Shown piece by piece: positions 36,602 through 44,236 of a stretch of DNA of 64,000 bases. Position 1 is the stretch's first letter. Every line of letters starts with the position of its first letter. A program made the position numbers and the translations under genes. The DNA lies in contig SUWS01000008.1 in the NCBI GenBank assembly GCA_015061365.1, forward strand, positions 1-64,000, read 5' to 3'. The notes under the pieces were generated by a model. It did no database searches and was not told the DNA's origin. It saw nothing but the letters and a program-made list of their open reading frames with translations. Origin of the DNA: Lentimicrobiaceae bacterium. Its GTDB lineage: Bacteria; Bacteroidota; Bacteroidia; Bacteroidales; F082.

Positions 36602-37855
36602 ATGAAACGGAAAAACATTTTCATTGCAACAATTATCTCAATTTTTATGTTGCCATTATTAAGTAATGCACAAGAAGAAATCATTATTATCGAGACATTC
36701 AGAAAGAATGCTCCGGAGAGATTCGATGCTCCAAAGACACCAAGCTTTACTTTGGTAAGTAAAAGCGGTAAATATGCCATGGGTATAGGCGGTTATGTGA
36801 AAGGTACTGTATCAATGGATTTTAACGGCGCAATCAACAACGCTGCTTATTTCACGACGTCGGCAATTCCGGTAAATCCGTTGCCAGGAAACGATAAGCT
36901 CTTGCAGTATAATGTTAATCAAAGTAATCTGTCATTTAACTTTGTTTCGCTTGCTGACAAGAAGTCTAAATTCGGAGCTTATATCAATATGAATTTCAGC
37001 GGAAATAATTACACGCCATATATAGAAGATGCCTATATCACATACGGTGGCTTACTTATGGGTAGAACAACAAGTATTTTTACTGACGCAGCTGCAATAC
37101 CTCCAACCATCGATAGTGAAGGCCCTAATGGATTGACTTACAAAACAAATACAGTTATCAATTATAGGAGTTACTGGGGAGAAAGGAAACGCTTCAGCAC
37201 AGGAGTAGGATTGGAAATGCCATCAACGGATTTTACAGTCTCTGATGAGCAGAGCGTGACAAATCAGTTTATTCCTGATTTTCCGTCATACATCCAATAT
37301 GCGTGGGGAAAGAATAACAGCAGTCACATCAGGTTGAGCAGTATTATCCGTAATGTGAACTATCGTAATAATGTTCAAGATAAAAACAACATTATCTCTA
37401 CTTATGCCTGCCAACTCAGTGGTTTACTTAATGTTAAAGACAAGTTGATATTCTATTATCAATTAGCTTATGGTACTGGCATCACGACATATATTCAAGA
37501 CGTAAGCGGGTTAAAGTTGGATTTTATGCCGAGATATGTTAATGATCACAATGACAAGGATGCCGGTAAGTTAGAACACGTTAAATCTATGGCTTATTAT
37601 GCTGGCTTGCAATATAATTTCAATCCGAGAACATTCATGTCGTGTACTTTCAGTCAGGTTGATATTGATGTTCCTGATAATTATGAAGATACTAATTTGT
37701 ATAAAGAAGGTTATTATTTGGCAACCAATTTCTTCTGGTATGCGATGCCTAATGTTCAGGTCGGAGCGGAATATCTCTATGGTAGGCGTGTCGACCAAAA
37801 TGATGAGTGGGGACAGGCAAACAGACTACAAGTAATGCTGCAATATAATTTTTAA
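36602..37855 (+). CDS. DcaP-like trimeric outer-membrane porin
   Basis: 417 residues from the ATG at 36602, starting with a signal peptide (MKRKNIFIATIISIFMLPLL, SNAQ). It has GKYAMGIGGYVKGTVSMDF followed by AAYFTTSAIPV, a pattern of DcaP-like porins, then regular amphipathic strands and a C-terminal aromatic residue (LQVMLQYNF). DcaP channels import small anionic molecules. Divergent from amgK and upstream of a sugar kinase, so a role in amino-sugar or muropeptide uptake is possible (inference). Confidence 0.8.
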   Translation: MKRKNIFIATIISIFMLPLLSNAQEEIIIIETFRKNAPERFDAPKTPSFTLVSKSGKYAMGIGGYVKGTVSMDFNGAINNAAYFTTSAIPVNPLPGNDKLLQYNVNQSNLSFNFVSLADKKSKFGAYINMNFSGNNYTPYIEDAYITYGGLLMGRTTSIFTDAAAIPPTIDSEGPNGLTYKTNTVINYRSYWGERKRFSTGVGLEMPSTDFTVSDEQSVTNQFIPDFPSYIQYAWGKNNSSHIRLSSIIRNVNYRNNVQDKNNIISTYACQLSGLLNVKDKLIFYYQLAYGTGITTYIQDVSGLKLDFMPRYVNDHNDKDAGKLEHVKSMAYYAGLQYNFNPRTFMSCTFSQVDIDVPDNYEDTNLYKEGYYLATNFFWYAMPNVQVGAEYLYGRRVDQNDEWGQANRLQVMLQYNF

Positions 37856-37872
37856 TGATTTTTTCATGTTGG

Positions 37873-37900
37873 GGCTGTTCGTTACGAGCAGCCTTTTTTT
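37873..37900 (+). terminator. Terminator after the DcaP-like gene
   Basis: 9-bp stem with one G-T pair (37873-37881 with 37885-37893; GGCTGTTCG/CGAGCAGCC), 3-nt loop, then seven T. Confidence 0.8.
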
Positions 37901-37901
37901 G

Positions 37902-37909
37902 TATGTTTG
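37902..37909 (+). promoter_or_regulatory. -7 box for the BadF-type kinase gene (near-leaderless)
   Basis: TATGTTTG, only 10 bp before the ATG at 37920, directly after a terminator. A start site about 7 nt downstream would leave almost no 5' leader. Confidence 0.5.
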
Positions 37910-37919
37910 CAAAAAAAAG

Positions 37920-38759
37920 ATGAAATTAATAATCGATTGCGGATCAACAAAGGCAGATTGGGTAATAATAGACGGAGTTAATATCTTAAAAAGATTTAAG
38001 ACAGAAGGATTTAATCCCAATTATACTGATAAGGACACCATTACTAAGATAATTTTAAACGAATCGTCATATAAAGAATATGTATCATCGATAAGCAAGA
38101 TTTATTTCTATGGCTCCGGTTGTGGAAATATTGATAACCGTATCAAGGTTAAAGAGATTTTAGAATCGCTATTCGTAGGTTCAGAAGCGGAAGTGACGCA
38201 CGATATGATGGCGGCTTGTAGGTCGGTCTTAGGTAACGAGAGCGGAGTTGTATGTATATTAGGTACTGGTTCAAACTCGTGTTATTATGATGGAGAAACA
38301 ATTACAGAACAATCAGTTTCGTTAGGTTATATTTTAGGTGATGAAGGCAGCGGTTCATATATTGGCAAGAAACTTCTTCGTGACTATTGTTATAAAATAA
38401 TGCCTGAAGATTTGTGCTTGAAATTCGAAAATGAATATGATGTGAAACTTGAGACCGTAATTAGAAGTACATATCATAGCGCTCAAGTATCTAAATATTT
38501 TGCGTCGTTCGCTAAGTTTGCCTACGATAATATTGAAAATAAATATATTTATGATTTATGTTCGAGATGTTTTGACGAGTTTATCGACAATTTTGTTACG
38601 AGATACGAGAGTGTAAAAAAACGTGATGTCGGTTTTGTTGGATCAATAGCATTTTATTTTCAAAATATTATAAAGGAACGACTTGAGAGAAGAGGATTTG
38701 TATTAGGCAAGATTGTTAAAGAGCCTATAGACGGGCTTATTGAATTTCATTGTTGTTGA
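37920..38759 (+). CDS. BadF/BadG-family sugar kinase (GlcNAc/MurNAc kinase-like)
   Basis: 279 residues from the ATG at 37920; the longer in-frame start lies upstream of the promoter. ASKHA-fold: phosphate-1 motif IIDCGSTKADWVI, phosphate-2 region CILGTGSNSCYYDG, then LGYILGDEGSGSYIGKKLL, and FVGSIAFYF near the C-terminus. The family includes N-acetylglucosamine kinase and MurNAc kinase MurK. It follows a DcaP-like porin and neighbours the amgK-murU pair, which supports amino-sugar recycling. The substrate (GlcNAc versus MurNAc) is undetermined. Confidence 0.8.
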   Translation: MKLIIDCGSTKADWVIIDGVNILKRFKTEGFNPNYTDKDTITKIILNESSYKEYVSSISKIYFYGSGCGNIDNRIKVKEILESLFVGSEAEVTHDMMAACRSVLGNESGVVCILGTGSNSCYYDGETITEQSVSLGYILGDEGSGSYIGKKLLRDYCYKIMPEDLCLKFENEYDVKLETVIRSTYHSAQVSKYFASFAKFAYDNIENKYIYDLCSRCFDEFIDNFVTRYESVKKRDVGFVGSIAFYFQNIIKERLERRGFVLGKIVKEPIDGLIEFHCC

Positions 38760-38771
38760 AGCACAACAAAA

Positions 38772-38801
38772 AAAGGAAACCAACTTTCATTGATTTCCTT
38801 T
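38772..38801. terminator. Terminator of tRNA-Arg / kinase gene
   Basis: 8-bp stem (38772-38779 with 38794-38801, AAAGGAAA/TTTCCTTT), 14-nt loop, T-run on the minus strand, so mainly serves the tRNA gene. Confidence 0.65.
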
Positions 38802-38803
38802 CG

Positions 38804-38877
38804 TGAACTGGGCGGGAGTCGAACCCACAACCGCCTGATCCGTAGTCAGGGACTCTATCCAATTGAGCTACCAGTCC
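38804..38877 (-). tRNA. tRNA-Arg (anticodon ACG)
   Basis: 74 nt on the minus strand. Acceptor GGACTGG/CCAGTTC (one G-T), D-stem GCTC/GAGT, anticodon stem CCTGA/TCAGG with loop CTACGGA (anticodon ACG, read as ICG after deamination), T-stem GTGGG/CCCGC with loop TTCGACT. Discriminator A; CCA is not encoded. Confidence 0.95.
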
Positions 38878-38892
38878 AACTGATTTCGAGTG

Positions 38893-38922
38893 CAAAGATA
38901 CGTCTTTTTTTTGTTCTGTCAA
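38893..38922 (-). promoter_or_regulatory. Promoter of tRNA-Arg
   Basis: TATCTTTG (38893-38900) with TTG (38920-38922) 19 bp upstream, 15 bp before the tRNA 5' end, on the minus strand. Confidence 0.7.
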
Positions 38923-39047
38923 CAAAAAAGTAAACTTTTTTTTAAATATTTTTAAATGATTGATTGTTAGAACAAAATGTTTTTTTGATGAGTATATGAT
39001 CTTGTTTTTATCCTTGTATTTAAAGAGATTTGACGATAATATCTAAC

Positions 39048-39077
39048 AAAAAAAGCAACCGAATATCACGATTGCTT
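39048..39077 (-). terminator. Terminator of arcA
   Basis: 9-bp stem with one G-T pair (39053-39061 with 39069-39077; AAGCAATCG on the minus strand), 7-nt loop, T-run. It lies 40 bp after the arcA stop. Confidence 0.7.
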
Positions 39078-39117
39078 ATTTTATTATCAATTATTAGTTG
39101 TCAATTGTTAGTTGGAA

Positions 39118-40359
39118 TTACCATTCAACGCTATCTCTATGTAATGGCATTGTCATGCAACGTGCGCCTCCGCCGCCACGTGATAGTTCGTTACCTTTGA
39201 AAGCTACGACGCAATTTTTATAATCATCGACGCTGACTTTGCCTGAAGCTACGTCGGCAGCTGTCAATACTTCGAATCCGTGTTTGTTTAAGTTTTCTAT
39301 TGTGTTGTAATTTCTTTCGTATCCTAAGATTTTACCAGGAGCGAAAGTGAAGAAGTTAGATCCGCTGTGCCATTGTTCGCGCAGCATATTATATTCGTCA
39401 TCGCCGCCGCAGAAAATAGGTTCCAAGTCCATTCCTAATTTTTTCAAAGCCACGATAAGGTTTTCTTCTTCATAAACTTTAACTTCGCCATTTTCAAGAA
39501 TCTCATAATGAACGGTCTTGTATTGTGGATTGAGGATTACTGGTTTGAAGACCATACATTTGTCAACATCCAATAATGTGAAGACCATATCTAAGTGTAT
39601 GAAAGACTCTGGTTCTAACGGTAATTCTTGTGAGATGAGATGTCTGTGACCGCCTTTTGTTTTAAGATGTTCAACCATTGCCTTAATACCTTCAACGCTG
39701 GTTCTTGCTCCACAGCCGCTTAATATAATGTCGTGACGTGCTATCAGGACATCGCCGCCCTCGACTCTTCCAATATGGTTCGGTGCGTATTCATCGACGG
39801 GACTTATTGTTTTCACATCAAAAATAGGAGAGTGAGTGTATATCGCGTTTAACAATATACTTTCTCTGTCACGAACTGTGGTTGCCATCTTACTTATCAT
39901 GATATTGTCGTACATTGTGAACGAGGCGTCTCTCATGAAAAAGAAGTTCGGCGCAGGCGGCATTATATATCTTTCCTTGAAGTTGTCATTTTCGAGACCT
40001 TCAATGAATGCTTTCGCTAAATCGGTGTTTGATAATTTGTTTAACTCGTCGATCAAAAAATCAAGTTTTTCTCTTTTGCATATCTTTTCTACGAGTTCGC
40101 TTTTAAGTGTTTGGTTTTTGAGAATATCTTCGAGAAGCTCTTTTACAGTAAGTACATTAGTTACCTTTCTCAAAGTACCTTGGAAATCTCTATAATCGTT
40201 ATAAGCTTCGCGTTGGTTTAACATGTCGCTGAACAGAAACTTATGTGCATTCTCTGGAGTCATGTGCTCTATTTCATGTCCTGGAGCATGTAACAGAACA
40301 TAATTCAACTTACCAATTTCTGATTCAACACAAGGTTTAATACGTCGGGAATAATCCAT
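39118..40359 (-). CDS. arcA: Arginine deiminase
   Basis: 413 residues. Characteristic segments: SEIGKLNYVLLHAPGHEIEH, FMRDASFTMYDN, RVEGGDVLIARHDIILSGCG, EPESFIHLDMVFTLLD and the C-terminal catalytic Cys motif GGGARCMTMPLHRD. It hydrolyses arginine to citrulline and ammonia, first step of the ADI pathway. Carbamate kinase (third step) is encoded 3 kb away on the other strand; ornithine carbamoyltransferase is not in the window. The leader has a strong hairpin at the 5' end of the mRNA. Confidence 0.95.
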   Translation of the reverse strand: MDYSRRIKPCVESEIGKLNYVLLHAPGHEIEHMTPENAHKFLFSDMLNQREAYNDYRDFQGTLRKVTNVLTVKELLEDILKNQTLKSELVEKICKREKLDFLIDELNKLSNTDLAKAFIEGLENDNFKERYIMPPAPNFFFMRDASFTMYDNIMISKMATTVRDRESILLNAIYTHSPIFDVKTISPVDEYAPNHIGRVEGGDVLIARHDIILSGCGARTSVEGIKAMVEHLKTKGGHRHLISQELPLEPESFIHLDMVFTLLDVDKCMVFKPVILNPQYKTVHYEILENGEVKVYEEENLIVALKKLGMDLEPIFCGGDDEYNMLREQWHSGSNFFTFAPGKILGYERNYNTIENLNKHGFEVLTAADVASGKVSVDDYKNCVVAFKGNELSRGGGGARCMTMPLHRDSVEW

Positions 40360-40383
40360 AAAAAAACATTTCGTGAAACAATT

Positions 40384-40406
40384 GAAAGGGCGGATTACGC
40401 CCTTTC
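40384..40406 (-). promoter_or_regulatory. 5'-leader hairpin of arcA
   Basis: 9-bp perfect, GC-rich stem (40384-40392 with 40398-40406, GAAAGGGCG/CGCCCTTTC) and 5-nt loop. It lies 25 bp before the arcA ATG and directly downstream of the -7 box, with no T-run, so it is not a classic terminator. It may stabilise the 5' end of the mRNA or be a regulator site. Confidence 0.55.
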
Positions 40407-40417
40407 GTTAACGGTTA

Positions 40418-40425
40418 CAAATTTA
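40418..40425 (-). promoter_or_regulatory. -7 box for arcA
   Basis: TAAATTTG on the minus strand, 58 bp before the ATG at 40359. Confidence 0.5.
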
Positions 40426-40467
40426 CGTTTTTTTATCGAATTAATGTCAAATTAGGTCAAAAAAAAA

Positions 40468-40974
40468 TTACTCGTCGTATAACTCTATGAATTCGTAACC
40501 GTTACCCATAATATCTAAGAATTTTATCAGATCGTCCTTGCTGATGACGCAGGTGGCTGTATTGTCGTTGGGATGGAAACTCAGACGTTCCGCCTCAAGA
40601 AGATTCTTGTCGATATAAAGGTAAACGTGATGTTCTTCATCGTTGATGATTCCGAAAGGGGATACGCTACCAGGTTTCAAACCGAGATATTTATCCATTC
40701 TTGCTTCTGATGCGAAACTCAACTTGCCTTGTTTTAGACGATGTTCCAAGTCGTGAATCGCGAGTTGCTTCATGCAATCGAAGATGACAAGATAGTGTCT
40801 GTTTCCTTTATGATTCCTGAAAAAAAGATTCTTACAATGTGTAGAATCAAACTCCTTCCAATAATTCAAGGCTTCTTCTATTGTTGGAATTGGAGGGTGA
40901 AAATGAATGTCGAAAGGTATTTCTAATTCATTGAGTTTGTCTATTACTTTCTGCTGGCGTTCGGTGAGGTTCAT
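40468..40974 (-). CDS. Prolyl-tRNA deacylase (PrdX/ProXp-ala, YbaK fold)
   Basis: 168 residues. The YbaK/EbsC fold is visible in CKNLFFRNHKGNRHYLVIFD, the conserved Lys region KLSFASEARMDKYLGLKPGSV-SPFGIIND, and VYLYIDKNLL. It removes mischarged Ala or Cys from tRNA-Pro in trans. It lies downstream of the SPFH gene on the same strand, separated by 300 bp holding the dispersed repeat, and 108 bp before arcA, which has its own -7 box. Confidence 0.88.
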   Translation of the reverse strand: MNLTERQQKVIDKLNELEIPFDIHFHPPIPTIEEALNYWKEFDSTHCKNLFFRNHKGNRHYLVIFDCMKQLAIHDLEHRLKQGKLSFASEARMDKYLGLKPGSVSPFGIINDEEHHVYLYIDKNLLEAERLSFHPNDNTATCVISKDDLIKFLDIMGNGYEFIELYDE

Positions 40975-40994
40975 TTTAGTTTAGTGTTTAAGTT

Positions 40995-41223
40995 GGTTTA
41001 AAGTTTAAGGGGATTTCTATAAATTGCTTTGCAGGTGATTTATGAATTTTTCTTTGAGAAGATTTTTGTTTTTCTCGAAAGAACATAGCGAGCTATGTGA
41101 TTGAGAGAAAGATAAAAAGATTCCAAGAAAAAACATAAAGCACGCAAAAGTTTTAATTTTCATTGTTAAAGTTCATTTAAACGGGGAATTTATAGAAGTC
41201 CCCTTAAGGTTTAAAGTTTAAGG
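40995..41223. repeat. 16-bp direct repeat flanking dispersed repeat copy 2
   Basis: GGTTTAAAGTTTAAGG occurs exactly at 40995-41010 and 41208-41223, bracketing the element. It may be a target duplication, or part of the TTTAAG-rich local sequence that continues to about 41270. Confidence 0.55.
41007..41207 (+). repeat. Dispersed non-coding repeat, copy 2
   Basis: About 200 bp, the reference orientation. Terminal inverted repeats: AAGGGGATTTCTATAAATT at the left and, as reverse complement of the right end, AAGGGGACTTCTATAAATT. Central hairpin 41071-41110: outer stem TTTCTC/GAGAAA, internal loop, inner stem ACATAGC/GCTATGT. In copy 1 the outer stem is TTTCTT/AAGAAA, a compensatory change. No coding capacity of note. 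It lies between the SPFH gene and the prolyl-tRNA deacylase gene, both on the minus strand, so it would be transcribed if they are read through. Confidence 0.83.
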
Positions 41224-41278
41224 TAAATTATTCTAAAATCAACCTTAAGCCTTAAACCTTAATCCCTAAGCATAAATA

Positions 41279-42232
41279 CTATTTATTAAAAATATCTTTT
41301 ATCGTTCCTAAGGAAGCGAGCATATTCGATGCTTCGTAAGGGATATATACTGTTTTGTTGTCTTTTCCGCTGACCATTTGTTCCAATGTCTGGATATATT
41401 TTGTTGCCAAGAGATATGATGCAGGGTCAGTCTTGGTGTTTTTTATGGCTTCCGCTATTGTGGCGATTGCTTGAGCTTCTGCGTTGGCTTGCAAAATCTT
41501 AGCTTGTGCTTCGCCTTCTGCTTTGAGAAGAACAGCAGCTTTTTCTGCTTCCGCATTATTGATCTGAGATGTCTTCTCACCTTCCGATTTTAGGATCGCT
41601 GATGTCTTTTCACCTTCAGCTTTCAAGATCTCGGCTCGTCTGTTACGTTCGGCTTGCATTTGTTTTTCCATCGCCATACGTACAGACTCAGGAGGAGTGA
41701 TGTCTTGTAATTCGACACGATTAACTTTGACACCCCATTTGTTTGTAGCGTCGTCAAGGACAGCGCGAAGTTTAGCGTTGATGGTGTCGCGTGATGTCAA
41801 TGTCTCGTCCAATTCGAGTTCGCCGATAACGTTACGAAGTGTAGTTTGAGTCAGCTTTTCAATAGCGTTAGGAAGATTTTCTATTTCATATACCGACTTG
41901 ACAGGGTCGACGATCTGGAAATATAGAAGCGCGTTGATTTCTGTTGTTACGTTATCTTTGGTAATTACATTTTGTTTGGGGAAATCATAAACCTGTTCTC
42001 TGAGGTCGATGCTAGTTGTCATGTATGATCTGCCTCTTTGGTCTCTTACAGTTATTGCTTTAGGGCGGTCGATGATAGGCCAAATGATGTTGAGACCTGC
42101 GGGAAGAACGCCATGGAATTTACCGAGACGCTCGATGACTTTTGTTTCCGATTGAGGAACGACTTTCAAGCCGTTCAAGGCAAAGATTACTACGATAAAG
42201 GCGATGATGCCAAGAATGATTGCTGTTCCCAT
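41279..42232 (-). CDS. SPFH/stomatin-like membrane protein (QmcA-like)
   Basis: 317 residues. One N-terminal membrane helix (about 3-22), then the SPFH domain with PQSETKVIERLGKFHGVLPAG, IWPIIDRPKAITVRDQR and DVTPPE-like QDITPPESVRMAMEKQMQA, followed by a long Ala/Glu coiled coil (about 185-265). SPFH proteins form large oligomeric cages in detergent-resistant membrane regions and influence FtsH-type proteolysis. An NfeD gene lies 5 bp upstream in the same operon, the common pairing. Confidence 0.92.
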   Translation of the reverse strand: MGTAIILGIIAFIVVIFALNGLKVVPQSETKVIERLGKFHGVLPAGLNIIWPIIDRPKAITVRDQRGRSYMTTSIDLREQVYDFPKQNVITKDNVTTEINALLYFQIVDPVKSVYEIENLPNAIEKLTQTTLRNVIGELELDETLTSRDTINAKLRAVLDDATNKWGVKVNRVELQDITPPESVRMAMEKQMQAERNRRAEILKAEGEKTSAILKSEGEKTSQINNAEAEKAAVLLKAEGEAQAKILQANAEAQAIATIAEAIKNTKTDPASYLLATKYIQTLEQMVSGKDNKTVYIPYEASNMLASLGTIKDIFNK

Positions 42233-42237
42233 ATTGT

Positions 42238-42672
42238 TTATTTTTTTACGGTTAATATAATACTTTCGTTAGATACTATCGTTACTTTTTCACCGACTTC
42301 AGCTTCGCCGTCATCTTCCATACGTGCTTTCCAATCGTCGCCGTCAATTTTGACGCGGCCGAATCCGTCGTTTTCAATTTTCTCTGTCACAACGGCTTTA
42401 CGTCCGATAAGATTGTCCATATTGGTCGTGACATTATTCTTGTTAGTATTCTTGTTCATAAGCTTAAGAACCAAAGGACGGATGAAGATGAATGCGAGGA
42501 ATGAACCAAGAGCGAAGAATCCAATCTGCCATGCTAAAGATAATTCAAATGCCGAAGCAATAGCTGCCAACAGACAACCGACAGATAGACACGCTATCGC
42601 AAATCCGCTTGTCATTATTTCGATGATAAACAGTACCAATGCCGCTATAACCCATATTTGCCAGATTTCCAT
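42238..42672 (-). CDS. NfeD-family membrane protein (short form)
   Basis: 144 residues from the ATG at 42672 (MEIWQIWVIAALVLFIIEIM); earlier in-frame starts would add a poorly fitting N-terminus. Two or three membrane segments (about 5-80) are followed by a soluble OB-fold (MDNLIGRKAVVTEKIENDGF, RVKIDGDDWKARMEDDGEAE). The serine-protease half of long NfeD proteins is absent, as in typical SPFH-linked short forms. It is thought to anchor or assist the SPFH partner, whose gene follows after 5 bp. Confidence 0.88.
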   Translation of the reverse strand: MEIWQIWVIAALVLFIIEIMTSGFAIACLSVGCLLAAIASAFELSLAWQIGFFALGSFLAFIFIRPLVLKLMNKNTNKNNVTTNMDNLIGRKAVVTEKIENDGFGRVKIDGDDWKARMEDDGEAEVGEKVTIVSNESIILTVKK

Positions 42673-42719
42673 ATTTTTTATTTTTATATTGTTATTTAAA
42701 CAATGACTCGCTAATTTTT

Positions 42720-43166
42720 TTATCTCATTTGTTGTGTCTGACATAGTCTCAGACTTTTTTCTTCAGAGATTCTTCTTACTGATTTGACGTCATCGCGTTT
42801 TTCAATATCAACCAAATTGATGTTTGAATCTTTTTGGCTCAACTTCTTGATGTTGGCGTCAAAAGTGCTGCAAGCCTTTATAAGTTCGCTACAAGTCTTA
42901 GCTTCGTTTACACCTCTTTCGAATAGATTTATCGCTTCTTCGAGGCTGATTTCATTTGACTTGGCAGGTTCGCTTTTGAAATTATAAATCCTTACGCCGT
43001 CAATAATGGTGTCGGGATGTTTCGTGACCTTAGCCTGGTTGTTCTTCTTAACAGCTTTTTCTTCAGTCTGTTTGTTCAGATTCTCTTTTCCGTTTTTTAC
43101 ATTGTTCTCGCACGAGAAACATAAAACTCCCAACAATAAACCTAATGTTATAAATACTCTTTTCAT
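42720..43166 (-). CDS. Small lysine-rich lipoprotein, unknown function
   Basis: 148 residues from the ATG at 43166. Signal peptide with lipobox LCFSC (Cys about 19), then a long Asn/Lys-rich linker and a helical C-terminal half (ISLEEAINLFERGVNEAKTC, then KSVRRISEEKSLRLCQTQ). I do not recognise a family. It precedes the NfeD-SPFH pair by 47 bp on the same strand and has its own -7 box (43185-43192), so it may be first gene of that operon. Confidence 0.6.
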   Translation of the reverse strand: MKRVFITLGLLLGVLCFSCENNVKNGKENLNKQTEEKAVKKNNQAKVTKHPDTIIDGVRIYNFKSEPAKSNEISLEEAINLFERGVNEAKTCSELIKACSTFDANIKKLSQKDSNINLVDIEKRDDVKSVRRISEEKSLRLCQTQQMR

Positions 43167-43184
43167 GTTAAAACTATTATTTTG

Positions 43185-43192
43185 CAAAAGTA
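43185..43192 (-). promoter_or_regulatory. -7 box for the small lipoprotein gene
   Basis: TACTTTTG on the minus strand, 18 bp before the ATG at 43166. Confidence 0.45.
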
Positions 43193-43214
43193 TGATTTTT
43201 ATTGAAAAAATGAT

Positions 43215-43222
43215 TACATTTG
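43215..43222 (+). promoter_or_regulatory. -7 box for arcC
   Basis: TACATTTG, 48 bp before the arcC ATG at 43271. It lies only 22 bp from the divergent -7 box at 43185-43192, so the two promoters are back to back. Confidence 0.55.
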
Positions 43223-43270
43223 CGTTCTTTTTTTAACAAGAAAAATAAAATAATTAAACATATTTTTAAG

Positions 43271-44212
43271 ATGAGTAAATTAGTAGTTGTTGCCCTCGGT
43301 GGAAACGCTTTGTTGAGAAGTAACCAGAAAGGTACATACCAAGAACAGATTGCTAACGTGACAGAAACTTGTCAGGCTTTGACCGACTTCCTCAAAAGAG
43401 GTCATCGTTTGATAATTGGTCATGGTAACGGACCTCAAGTCGGTAATGTGATGTTGCAGCACGAAGCTGGTTTGAAGATTTTTGAACTACCTTCAATGCC
43501 AATGGATTTCTGTGTCTCTGAAACACAAGGTTCCATAGGTTATCTTATTGAATTAGGATTTAAGAAAGTTTTGGCACAAGAGAATATTGACAGAAATGTT
43601 GTCACTTTGGTTACACAAGTTGTTGTTGATAAAGACGACCCTATGTTCAAGAATCCTACAAAACCTGTAGGTCCATATTATACAAAAGAAGAAGCTGATG
43701 AGTATTCTGAACAAACAGGTTCAATATTCCACGAAGATCCGAGAGGTCGCGGATGGCGTAAAGTCGTTCCATCTCCACAACCAATAAAAATTAATAATAT
43801 AGAAATAGTTAAAGCATTAACCGATGCTGGTCACATTGTCGTCACTGTTGGCGGCGGCGGTATTCCTGTCGTTGAAAAAAACGGCGTTATTGAAGGCGTT
43901 GAAGCTGTTATCGACAAGGACTTAGCTTCTTCGTTGGCAGCTATTCAAGCAGGTGCCGATGAGTTCTATATCTTGACAGACGTGCCTCAAGCATATATCA
44001 ACTTCAAGAAAGAAAACCAAGAAGCTCTTGGAAGAATATCAATATCACAAGCGAAACAATATCTCGCTGACGGTCAGTTTACGGAAGGTAGCATGGCTCC
44101 TAAGATGCGTGCCGCGATAAAATTCGTTGAGGCGACAGGTAAGGAAGCTGTCATCACCGATGCTACAACATTATCGGACGAAAACGGCGGAACAAGAATA
44201 TACGCTGAATGA
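43271..44212 (+). CDS. arcC: Carbamate kinase
   Basis: 313 residues from the ATG at 43271 (MSKLVVVALGGNALL). Amino-acid-kinase fold: ALGGNALLRSNQKG, IGHGNGPQVGNVMLQ, the PMDFCVSETQGSIGY segment, VTVGGGGIPVV and VIDKDLASSLAA. It makes ATP from carbamoyl phosphate, final step of the arginine deiminase pathway, matching arcA 3 kb away. The intervening genes are not part of the pathway. A terminator shared with dnaB follows. Confidence 0.95.
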   Translation: MSKLVVVALGGNALLRSNQKGTYQEQIANVTETCQALTDFLKRGHRLIIGHGNGPQVGNVMLQHEAGLKIFELPSMPMDFCVSETQGSIGYLIELGFKKVLAQENIDRNVVTLVTQVVVDKDDPMFKNPTKPVGPYYTKEEADEYSEQTGSIFHEDPRGRGWRKVVPSPQPIKINNIEIVKALTDAGHIVVTVGGGGIPVVEKNGVIEGVEAVIDKDLASSLAAIQAGADEFYILTDVPQAYINFKKENQEALGRISISQAKQYLADGQFTEGSMAPKMRAAIKFVEATGKEAVITDATTLSDENGGTRIYAE

Positions 44213-44236
44213 TAAAATGATACGTATATAAAAAAT

